Positions 8,019 to 14,487 of a stretch of DNA of 20,421 nt are shown here, piece after piece (positions within the stretch are counted from its first letter, which is position 1; each line of letters begins with the position of its first letter). The DNA is taken from assembly GCA_002455655.1 (NCBI GenBank), contig DKLF01000030.1, positions 17,971 to 38,391 of the forward strand, in the 5' to 3' direction. Source of the stretch: Oscillibacter sp. UBA6647. GTDB lineage: Bacteria > Bacillota > Clostridia > Oscillospirales > Oscillospiraceae. Below the pieces are notes generated by a model. That model saw only the letters and a list, made by a program, of their open reading frames with translations. It did no database searches and had not been told where the DNA came from. Both the position numbers and the translations under genes were made by a program.

Positions 8019-8051
8019 AAACACCCGTATTGACGGAGGGAGGGTTCCACG

Positions 8052-8786
8052 ATGACCGATCAGCCTGCCCTGTCCGTCCGCCATCTTACCTGCGGGTATG
8101 AGAACGGCGGCGGACTTCTGGGAAAAGCAAGGCGCCGGGAGGTGCTGCACGACGTCACCTTCGACGTGCGCGAGGGAGAGATTCTCGGTCTGGTGGGAGA
8201 ATCCGGCACGGGAAAATCCACTCTGGCAAAGGCGATTCTGGGCATGATCAAGCCTGACTCCGGCGAAATCGTCCACTACACCAAGCGCCCCCAGATGATT
8301 TTTCAGGACCCGTACAGCTCTTTGAATCCCGCCTATTCCGTGGCATGGATTCTGGAGGAGCCTCTGCGGATTTTCGGCAAATACAACACTTTGGAGCGGG
8401 CGCAGCGCGTGCGGGACATTCTGGACCGGGTAGAACTGCCCGAGGAGGTGCTGGACGCGAAGCCTGCGGAACTTTCTGGCGGGCAGCGCCAGCGTGTGTC
8501 CATTGCGGCGGCGCTGATTCAGCGTCCCAAATTTTTGGTGGCGGATGAGCCGGTGTCGGCCTTGGACGTGACGATTCAGGCCCAGATCCTGGGTCTTTTA
8601 AAAAAGCTGAACCAAGAGCTGGAGCTGAGCTATCTGTTCATCTCCCACGATTTAAACGTGGTGTATCAGCTCTGCGACCGGGTATTGGTGATGAAGGACG
8701 GACGAATTGTGGAGCAGGGGACGGTGGAAGAGCTGTTCGGCACCCCCAAGGAGGACTACACCCGCCGTCTGCTCGCCTCGGAGTGA
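8052..8786 (+). CDS. ABC importer ATPase 2 (DppF/NikE family, short form)
   Basis: This 244-residue cytoplasmic ATPase is the partner of ATPase 1. Walker A GESGTGKST is at 49-57, Q-loop MIFQDPYSSLNP at 82-93, signature LSGGQRQR at 141-148, Walker B FLVADE at 161-166, and switch His at 199. It ends at DYTRRLLASE, again without the OppF/DppF C-terminal extension. GGAGGGAGGG lies a few bases before the ATG. The next gene begins five bases after the stop. An insertion-like GGGLLGKARRRE near residues 19-30, between the first strands, is common in this family. Confidence 0.9.
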   Translation: MTDQPALSVRHLTCGYENGGGLLGKARRREVLHDVTFDVREGEILGLVGESGTGKSTLAKAILGMIKPDSGEIVHYTKRPQMIFQDPYSSLNPAYSVAWILEEPLRIFGKYNTLERAQRVRDILDRVELPEEVLDAKPAELSGGQRQRVSIAAALIQRPKFLVADEPVSALDVTIQAQILGLLKKLNQELELSYLFISHDLNVVYQLCDRVLVMKDGRIVEQGTVEELFGTPKEDYTRRLLASE

Positions 8787-8791
8787 CGAAT

Positions 8792-9892
8792 ATGAAACCA
8801 TTTTTTCTGCGGTACAAAAAGCTGCATCTTTGGCTTGGGGCGGACTTGCTGCTTCTGGCGGTCTTTTTTGCCGTCCGGTGGAACGGCGCGTGGATGACCG
8901 CCCTGACGGAGCGGGTGACGAATCCCTTCCGCCGCCTGCTGGGTTCTTTCAGCTACCGGGTGAATTTTTCCGTGATGGAAGTCCTGTGCGGATTGCTGGT
9001 GGTGTTTGTTGCCGCCTACCTCATATTGGGAACCATTGCCGTCCTTCGGAAGAAGGAGGGCCGGGGCCATCGGGCCTACGGCGCTTTCCTAGGGGCCGTG
9101 TGCACGGGGCTGACCGTCTGGCTGGCGTTTTGCTGGCTGTGGGGCGTGCAGTACCGGGCGGACGGCTTTCAGGCCAAATCCGGTATTGTCGCCGAGGATG
9201 TGTCTTTGGAGGATTTGACCGCTGTCACCCAGTATTTCGCGGACCGGCTGGCGGAAACGGCGGGACAGGTTCCCCGGGACGAAAACGGCCTGTTCTCTAT
9301 GTCCACAGAGGAAATTTTGAAAGAGAGCGTCTGGGTCTACGACCCGGTTTCAAAGGAATTTCCCTTTCTGTCCTTTGACGATGCGCCGCCCAAGGCTGTT
9401 TATTTCTCCCGCGTGATGAGCATGCTGGATTTCACAGGATTTTACTGTCCCCTGGTTGGGGAAAGCAACGTGAATGTGGACAGTCCCGCCGTGTTTCTGC
9501 CCTCCACCGTGGCCCACGAACTGGCCCATCAGCGGGGCTTTGCCTCGGAGCAGGAGTGCAACTTCATCGCGGTTTTGGCCTGCACCGTCTCCGGTCTGCC
9601 GGAGTACGCCTATTCCGGGTGGCTTTTGGGCTATGTACATCTGGGAAATGCCCTTTATCAGGCGGACCCGGCCCGCTGGCAAAAGGTCTATGATGGGCTT
9701 CCCGACACCGTACGGGCGGATTTGGCGTACAACAACGCCTACTGGGCGCAATTTCGCGATTCCGCCGTAAAAAAAGTCTCCAACAAGGTCTATGATGGGC
9801 TTTTGAAGGGCTATGGCGACGAAAACGGCATGAAGAGCTATGGCATGGTGGTGGACCTGCTGACGGCCTATTACAAAGAGTCCTCCGCCTGA
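8792..9892 (+). CDS. DUF3810 membrane protein with HExxH metallopeptidase-like motif
   Basis: This 366-residue protein of the uncharacterised DUF3810 family has no known reaction. Helices are visible at about residues 14-29, 62-84 and 98-119, followed by a large soluble domain. That domain contains VAHELAHQRGFASEQECNFIA: HELAH at 242-246 is a zinc-protease HExxH motif, and Glu253 or Glu255 could be the third ligand. The domain is likely outside the membrane, but topology is not certain. The ATG is favoured because GGAG (8780-8783) is eight bases upstream. A GTG nine bases earlier would overlap the previous stop but is too close to that site. It is the last gene of the ABC importer operon, suggesting peptide trimming near the importer or simple co-regulation. 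Confidence 0.8.
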   Translation: MKPFFLRYKKLHLWLGADLLLLAVFFAVRWNGAWMTALTERVTNPFRRLLGSFSYRVNFSVMEVLCGLLVVFVAAYLILGTIAVLRKKEGRGHRAYGAFLGAVCTGLTVWLAFCWLWGVQYRADGFQAKSGIVAEDVSLEDLTAVTQYFADRLAETAGQVPRDENGLFSMSTEEILKESVWVYDPVSKEFPFLSFDDAPPKAVYFSRVMSMLDFTGFYCPLVGESNVNVDSPAVFLPSTVAHELAHQRGFASEQECNFIAVLACTVSGLPEYAYSGWLLGYVHLGNALYQADPARWQKVYDGLPDTVRADLAYNNAYWAQFRDSAVKKVSNKVYDGLLKGYGDENGMKSYGMVVDLLTAYYKESSA

Positions 9893-10258
9893 TTCGGCCA
9901 TCTGAAAGAGGATCGAAAAATGAACGGAAGCCCATTCCCTGCGCCAGCTCCACGCAGGCTGTTGGATGCTCCCCCGTTTATAATTCCAAACGATCCAAAA
10001 GTATTGCATCCCGGATAGTTCCTGACAGGCTGAGAGCGCCTTGTTTTACGCCCCCCTTTCCCTCTCTGTTTTTACAGTGACGGGAGCGAAGTCCAATTTT
10101 CAGTCCCCTTGAACCACCCATGTAAACCTGTAATAAAAAGCGTAAAATACGATTAAACCTTGCCCGCAAAATTGGTGTAGGCATCAATTTGCGCAACTGA
10201 TTCTGCCTCACCACAGATACATGCATGGAGTAAGTGCCCATTGCATTGGAGACAAAAC
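9893..10258. other. Intergenic stretch with no convincing gene
   Basis: This gap lies between the end of the DUF3810 gene and the gntR terminator, which converge. It is less GC-rich than the importer operon. A weak stem with one bulge (about 10024-10039, ACAGGC against GCCTTGT) followed by TTTT could end importer transcription. CCTGCG/CGCAGG (9938-9958) forms another small stem without a T-tract. The only longer frame (minus strand, 113 codons) covers the terminator palindrome and has no recognisable domain or ribosome site. No tRNA or known riboswitch pattern was seen. Confidence 0.4.
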
Positions 10259-10296
10259 AAAGCCGTTTCAAAAGCAAATGCTTTTGAAACGGCTTT
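10259..10296 (-). terminator. Intrinsic terminator of the gntR gene (perfect long palindrome)
   Basis: Arms at 10259-10276 and 10279-10296 are perfectly complementary over 18 bases around a nominal two-base centre. On the minus strand the hairpin starts about 20 bases after the gntR stop and is followed by GTTTTGT, a T-rich tail. The plus-strand side has no T-run beyond the arm's own three T, so it mainly serves gntR. Confidence 0.8.
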
Positions 10297-10315
10297 AAAG
10301 CGCCCAGGGCAGGGT

Positions 10316-11044
10316 TCAAGGGTTTTCACTTGATAATTGCTGTTTGTGCGCTTTTTTGTATTCCTGCTTGATCACATTCCGATTCAGCGCCAAGTGCATG
10401 GACATGGCAGCCCGCGCCCCCATGGAATCCCAGTCGGCGATACAGTTTACCACCTGCTCATGGGTTTCAATGGTTGCCTCCAGCAGCTCTTTACGAGTGA
10501 TATTCGCAATCAAAATGACTGCCGCATCAATGATGGGCATCAGCGGCGCCACCACCATATTATGGGAACATTTGGCAATATAGGAATGAAATATCACGTC
10601 TTCATTCAAATAGTCCTGCCCTGCTTCAATTTTTTTGCGGACAGCATCGCTGTATACTTTCAAAAGCGCGGCTTCCTCATCTGTACGATTGAGCGCAGCC
10701 ATCTCGGCAATCGTTGGCTCCAGCATCATCCGCACATCCGTGAGGTCTAATGCCAGTTGAATTTTATCCTCAACTGCTTTCAGTCCCAGCGGATCCTCCC
10801 GGAGTGGCGTTGTGGAGGAAACATATGTGCCGGAACCGTGCTTAACATGCAGAACGCCGCGTGAAACCAACAGTTTCACCGCTTCACGAATCGTCCCGCG
10901 GCCAACATCAAACCGATCCGCCAACTGGTATTCATTTGGAAGCTTCGTACCAATCGGCAGCCCCTCATCAAGAATATACTGAAAAAGCTTCTCTTCTATC
11001 CGCTCAGTAAGTGCCCGCGTCTTAATGCTGGATAATTCTCCCAT
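10316..11044 (-). CDS. GntR-family transcriptional regulator, FadR/FCD subfamily
   Basis: This 242-residue DNA-binding repressor or activator probably senses a sugar acid. The N-terminal winged helix covers about residues 6-76: KLPNEYQLADRFDVGRGTIREAVKLLVSRGVLHVKHGSGTYV pattern. The C-terminal FCD domain holds the expected metal/ligand set: Asp149 and His153 (D-V-I-F-H), His195 and His217. The ATG at 11044 is preceded by AGGAGG five bases upstream. A 42-codon upstream extension in frame lacks family similarity and a ribosome site. It is divergent from dgoD, as regulators of D-galactonate and related operons usually are, so control of dgoD and the TRAP genes is inferred. A palindromic site in its own promoter suggests autoregulation. 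Confidence 0.9.
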   Translation of the reverse strand: MGELSSIKTRALTERIEEKLFQYILDEGLPIGTKLPNEYQLADRFDVGRGTIREAVKLLVSRGVLHVKHGSGTYVSSTTPLREDPLGLKAVEDKIQLALDLTDVRMMLEPTIAEMAALNRTDEEAALLKVYSDAVRKKIEAGQDYLNEDVIFHSYIAKCSHNMVVAPLMPIIDAAVILIANITRKELLEATIETHEQVVNCIADWDSMGARAAMSMHLALNRNVIKQEYKKAHKQQLSSENP

Positions 11045-11081
11045 ATTATCCTCCTTCAAAACCAAACTGAAGCCTTTAAGC

Positions 11082-11109
11082 TTTTTAATGACACAACATT
11101 GTGCGGCAA
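11082..11109 (-). promoter_or_regulatory. Candidate gntR promoter
   Basis: On the minus strand: TTGCCG (11109-11104), a 16-base spacer, and TAAAAA (11087-11082), about 40 bases from the gntR start. It is a modest match to sigma-A boxes. The spacer contains the whole CACAA-CA-TTGTG inverted repeat, which is the main reason for favouring it. Confidence 0.35.
11092..11103. promoter_or_regulatory. Candidate GntR operator in the gntR promoter
   Basis: CACAACATTGTG is an inverted repeat with five-base arms around a two-base centre. It lies between the putative -35 and -10 of gntR. A related repeat lies at the -35 of dgoD. FadR-type regulators bind short inverted repeats of this size. The assignment is inference. 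Confidence 0.4.
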
Positions 11110-11490
11110 ATTCCGAAAAGCGTCGGCCCGGCAACACACTGCACAGTCTGACTGAATGGCTGTCTTGCACACAGTATCGCTGAAAAAGACGAGCGTGTCA
11201 AGCCCCACGTTTCCGTCCGGCCTGTGGAGCAGCGCGGGACGCCCTTTCTGGGTTTCCCGCGCTTATCTTTTCTCCCCGTTGCGACAATTTTTTCAAAGCA
11301 GGACACAGCGGGATCAAAGGACATTCAGCGGAAAAGAATACGAGAAGGGTTTAAACGCCCAAAGTCATCGGATGTCTTTTCAGTCAAAAAGCGCAAGCAA
11401 GACCGCTTCAACGCCAAAAAAGGCAAAAATAATTGATTTTTTGGTGAAACACACAAAGCAAGCAAAAAATTTAAGTAAAAAGTAGAAATG
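11110..11490. other. Long divergent intergenic stretch without a gene
   Basis: No frame here has a ribosome site or family resemblance. Plus-strand frames of about 70-110 codons are Lys/Ser-rich noise. The stretch grows AT-rich toward dgoD. An imperfect inverted repeat is present: TTCA-ACG-CCAAAAAA (11407-11421) pairs with TTTTTTGGTGAA (11437-11448), leaving ACG bulged. Its role is unknown. CAGCGG occurs twice 20 bases apart (11307 and 11327 region). This could be upstream control sequence for dgoD. Confidence 0.4.
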
Positions 11491-11497
11491 ATTTTAG

Positions 11498-11506
11498 ACA
11501 ACTTGT
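11498..11506. promoter_or_regulatory. Candidate GntR operator overlapping the dgoD -35
   Basis: ACAACTTGT is an inverted repeat (ACAA/TTGT) around one base. It runs into the putative dgoD -35 box at 11503-11508, a place where a bound repressor would block RNA polymerase. It resembles the repeat in the gntR promoter but with a centre one base shorter. Confidence 0.35.
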
Positions 11507-11531
11507 GTCGGCTTTTTTTGAAATTTATAAT
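11503..11531 (+). promoter_or_regulatory. dgoD promoter
   Basis: A perfect -10 TATAAT (11526-11531) lies 17 bases after TTGTGT (11503-11508), which matches the -35 consensus only at TTG. The weak -35 and overlapping palindrome suit a regulated promoter. Predicted start is near 11538, giving a leader of about 105 bases. Confidence 0.55.
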
Positions 11532-11559
11532 TAGAACGCGAACATACGAGAAATAATTT

Positions 11560-11603
11560 GCCGCATTCCAGTAAGGCTGTACATATTCTGGCTATGCAAC
11601 GGC
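11560..11603 (+). other. Leader hairpin upstream of dgoD
   Basis: GCC (11560-11562), GCAT (11563-11566) and CCAG (11568-11571) can pair with GGC (11601-11603), ATGC (11594-11597) and CTGG (11588-11591). Small internal loops separate the helices. It lies wholly inside the predicted dgoD leader, about 40 bases before the start codon, with no T-tract, so it is not a terminator. It could affect mRNA stability or translation. Confidence 0.3.
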
Positions 11604-11644
11604 TTCCCCATTGCGGAGAGAAATAAGGAAAGTGTGGTCATTCT

Positions 11645-12793
11645 ATGAAAATCACTGCTGTCAACGCCTATTACGTCCGTCCCAGATGGGGCTTTGTAGA
11701 AATCGAAACTGACGAAGGCTATACCGGCTGGGGTGAAGCTGTCCTGGAGGGACACGCAGACGCTGTTTTGGCTTGCGTGAACGAGTACAAGTCCTATCTG
11801 ATTGGGCAGGATCCCTCTCGCATCGAGGACCTGAATGCGACTATCTATCGCGCCGGGTTCTACCGCGGCGGCGGCGTTTTGATGAGTGCACTGTCCGGTA
11901 TTGATCAGGCGCTTTGGGATATTAAGGGGAAGCTTTTCAACGCCCCTGTTTACGAGCTGATGGGCGGCAAATGCCGCGACAAGATCCGCGTGTATTCCTG
12001 GATCGGCGGCGACCGTCCCGCTGATACCGGAGCAATGGCCAAGGAGCGCATGGACGCCGGGTTCAGCGCCATCAAAATGAACGCTACCGAAGAATTGCAG
12101 ATGATCGACTCGTACGAAAAGGTCGACGCTGTTTTAGAGCGTGTGGCCGCTATCCGCGAGGCTTGCGGCAAGTACTTTGGAATTGCTATTGATTTCCACG
12201 GCCGAGTGCACAAGCCCATGGCAAAGGTTCTGGCCAAAAAGCTTGAGGAGTTCGACCCCATGTTCCTCGAGGAGCCCGTCCTGTGTGAAAATATGGAGTG
12301 CTTCAAGGAAATCGCCGCCTGCTGCAACATCCCCATCGCAACCGGCGAGCGTCTGTTCACTAAATATGACTTCAAGCGTCTTTTGCAGGCCGGCGGCGTG
12401 GATATCATCCAGCCGGATCTGAGCCATGCCGGCGGCATTACCGAGGTCAAGAAGATTGCCTCCATGGCCGAGGCCTATGACGTTGCTCTGGCTCCTCACT
12501 GCCCCTTGGGTCCCATCGCACTGAGCGCATGCCTGCAGGTCGACGCCACAAGCTACAACGCTGTCATTCAGGAACAGTCCATCGGCATTCATTACAATGT
12601 CGGCAAGGAAGTTCTGGATTATGCGCTCAATCGTGAGGACTTCCAGTTTGTGAACGGTTTTACGAAAATGCCCACCAAACCCGGTCTGGGTATTGAAGTT
12701 AACAAAGCATTGGTTCTGGAAGAAAACGAGCATCCCCACCAGTGGAAGAATCCCGTCTGGCGCCATGCGGACGGCTCCGTGGCTGAGTGGTAA
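11645..12793 (+). CDS. dgoD: D-galactonate dehydratase (enolase superfamily)
   Basis: This cytoplasmic Mg2+ enzyme removes water from D-galactonate to give 2-dehydro-3-deoxy-D-galactonate. It has 382 residues, the same length as E. coli DgoD, and aligns to it from memory along its whole length: IETDEG, YLIGQDPSRI, YRAGFYRGG, GIDQALWDIKGK, QPDLSHAGGITE, LAPHCPLGPIAL, and the C-terminal SVAEW. Metal ligands Asp183, Glu209 and Glu235 and catalytic His185 and His285 all fall at the E. coli positions. The start is fixed by homology (MKIT). The ribosome site is weak: AAGGA lies 15 bases away. A GntR gene is divergent, and TRAP genes lie downstream beyond a four-gene ABC cassette. KDGal kinase and aldolase are not in the window. 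A closely related aldonate is the main alternative substrate. Confidence 0.93.
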   Translation: MKITAVNAYYVRPRWGFVEIETDEGYTGWGEAVLEGHADAVLACVNEYKSYLIGQDPSRIEDLNATIYRAGFYRGGGVLMSALSGIDQALWDIKGKLFNAPVYELMGGKCRDKIRVYSWIGGDRPADTGAMAKERMDAGFSAIKMNATEELQMIDSYEKVDAVLERVAAIREACGKYFGIAIDFHGRVHKPMAKVLAKKLEEFDPMFLEEPVLCENMECFKEIAACCNIPIATGERLFTKYDFKRLLQAGGVDIIQPDLSHAGGITEVKKIASMAEAYDVALAPHCPLGPIALSACLQVDATSYNAVIQEQSIGIHYNVGKEVLDYALNREDFQFVNGFTKMPTKPGLGIEVNKALVLEENEHPHQWKNPVWRHADGSVAEW

Positions 12794-12841
12794 CTTTTTT
12801 CAATAATTTGCTCATTGCGTAGCATACAGAGGCGGATTCAC

Positions 12842-13789
12842 ATGATGATCGAAGCCACACATCTGACAAAACGATATGGTACAGCCAACGCACTGTTCGA
12901 TGCGAACTTTACTATCGAAAAAGGTGAAATTGTGGGATTTTTAGGCCCTAACGGAGCCGGGAAATCTACCACGATGAATTTGCTTTGCGGATATCTGACT
13001 CCCTCATGGGGGCAGGTTCGGATTGCCGGCGCAGACATGGCAGAAAACCCGTTGGAGGCCAAGCGGCACATCGGCTATCTGCCGGAGGTCCCGCCGCTGT
13101 ATATGGACATGACCGTGGCAGAGCAGTTGGAGTTTGCCTGTGAGCTGCGGGGGCTTCGGATAAAAAAGTCTCTCCTGCGTGCGTACATTGATAATCTCTG
13201 TGCCCGCACGCAGGTTTCGGACACCCGGGATCGCCTGATCCGAAACCTGTCCAAGGGCTATCGGCAGCGTGTTGCCGTCACGCAGCTGCTGGTAGGCGAT
13301 CCGGAAATTCTCATTTTGGACGAGCCCACCGTGGGGCTTGATCCCCGGCAAATCCGAGAATTTCGGGATTTATTGAGCGACCTGAGCCGGGAGCACACGA
13401 TTATTCTCTCCTCCCATATCCTCTCGGAGATTAGTTCCATTTGCGACCGTATTCTGGTGTTTTATGAAGGAATGCTTATTGCAGACGGGCACCCCCAACA
13501 ATTGCAGGAGCAGCTATCCAAATGCCGTGTATTGGAAGTGGAGATCCAAGGTGACGCCGAAGGCGTCGTTTCACTGCTTCGCAATCTCCCTGATGTGTTG
13601 ACGGTAAAGGAGCAAGGCTCCGGGATTTATCAGGTATCCCATCGGGTCAGCACGGATATCCGCAGCGCTTTGTACCGTGCACTGCGTACCACTGAATATG
13701 AGCTGCTGATGATGAAGCCGGAAGAGATCTCGCTGGAGAGCCTATATCTCCGCATTACCGAAAATGAACAGGAGACGACAGAATTATGA
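12842..13789 (+). CDS. ABC transporter ATPase, GldA-like
   Basis: This 315-residue cytoplasmic ATPase is part of an ABC-2-type complex. Walker A GPNGAGKST is at 35-43, signature LSKGYRQ at 136-142, Walker B ILILDE at 156-161, and switch His at 192. The Q-loop region reads GYLPEVPPLY at 78-87, with Pro-Glu instead of Gln, as is usual in the GldA/CcmA-like branch. A C-terminal extension of about 80 residues follows the ATPase core. The start is ATG with GAGGCGG six bases upstream. A second ATG follows directly, and a TTG 27 bases earlier lacks a ribosome site. The gene begins 48 bases after dgoD and its stop overlaps the permease start (ATGA). Together with the next three genes it makes a Gld-type transporter set of unknown cargo. 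Confidence 0.88.
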   Translation: MMIEATHLTKRYGTANALFDANFTIEKGEIVGFLGPNGAGKSTTMNLLCGYLTPSWGQVRIAGADMAENPLEAKRHIGYLPEVPPLYMDMTVAEQLEFACELRGLRIKKSLLRAYIDNLCARTQVSDTRDRLIRNLSKGYRQRVAVTQLLVGDPEILILDEPTVGLDPRQIREFRDLLSDLSREHTIILSSHILSEISSICDRILVFYEGMLIADGHPQQLQEQLSKCRVLEVEIQGDAEGVVSLLRNLPDVLTVKEQGSGIYQVSHRVSTDIRSALYRALRTTEYELLMMKPEEISLESLYLRITENEQETTEL

Positions 13790-14487
13790 GTGCTGTATAT
13801 CGCAAGGAGATGCGTCAGTACTTTCATTCCGTCATCGGATATGTGTTTCACGCCATCTTCCTATTTATTAACGCCTTCTATTTTTTGCTGCAAAATCTTT
13901 TGCCCCGCAGCGGTGATATTACAGACTATTTTCAGGCGACGATCACGCTGGAAATGTTTCTGATGCCCATGCTGACGATGCGGAGCTTTTCAGAGGAAAA
14001 GAAGCAAAAAACAGACTTGCTCTTATACACCATGCCAGTGGATTGCTGGCATGTGGTGCTGGCAAAATTTTTGGCAGCCGAAAGCATGTTGCTGCTGGGC
14101 CTTTCGGCAACGCTGGCATTTCCCATCATTCTGGCTCTGTGCGGCAGCGTGCAAATCTGGATTACTCTGGGCAATTATGTCGGCATTATCCTGCTGATGA
14201 GCACATTTATCGCCATCGGGATTTTCGTCTCCGCATTGACGGAAAACCAGATTGTTTCCGCGATTTTTTCCTATGTCCTGATTTTTGTTCTCTGGTATTC
14301 CTACGGACTTGGTTCTGCTATCCAGAGCCCGGTGCTGCTGGCGCTTTTCAACAAGCTGTCCCTGATGCAAATGTATTATGAACTGGCTCTGGGGATTTTG
14401 AATCCTGCCGGCATCGCTCTGAATTTGGCAATCACGGCGATCTTCCTGCTTTTGACCACCGCAGTCGTGCGGGGAAGGAGGGGGTGA
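13786..14487 (+). CDS. ABC-2-type permease, GldF-like
   Basis: This 233-residue membrane subunit has about six hydrophobic helices: near residues 16-37, 43-62, 87-112, 122-150, 157-178 and 205-228. The cytoplasmic segment MRSFSEEKKQKTDLLLYTMPV, after the second helix, is the ABC-2/GldF family hallmark for coupling to the ATPase. The length is normal for short GldF-type permeases. The ATG sits in an ATGA overlap with the ATPase, and the end overlaps the next gene as GTGA, so the set is translationally coupled. Cargo and direction of transport are unknown. Confidence 0.85.
   Translation: MSAVYRKEMRQYFHSVIGYVFHAIFLFINAFYFLLQNLLPRSGDITDYFQATITLEMFLMPMLTMRSFSEEKKQKTDLLLYTMPVDCWHVVLAKFLAAESMLLLGLSATLAFPIILALCGSVQIWITLGNYVGIILLMSTFIAIGIFVSALTENQIVSAIFSYVLIFVLWYSYGLGSAIQSPVLLALFNKLSLMQMYYELALGILNPAGIALNLAITAIFLLLTTAVVRGRRG

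Noticed and set aside
9978..10319. A 113-codon minus-strand frame between gntR and the DUF3810 gene
   Set aside because: It reads through the gntR terminator palindrome, has no ribosome site, and its sequence matches no family I recognise.
11045..11170. A 42-codon upstream extension of the GntR gene
   Set aside because: The extension has no similarity to the family, crosses the putative promoter and operator, and lacks a ribosome site. The ATG at 11044 has AGGAGG at ideal spacing.
11156..11485. A 109-codon plus-strand frame in the gntR-dgoD gap
   Set aside because: It has a Lys/Ser-rich biased composition, no ribosome site and no hydrophobic core pattern. It looks like a chance frame in AT-rich intergenic DNA.
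12793..12841. The TTTTTT after the dgoD stop as a terminator
   Set aside because: The nearest stem (GCCA..CGGA with TCCG..TGGC, inside dgoD) is bulged and about 11 bases from the T-run. It is not a convincing intrinsic terminator.
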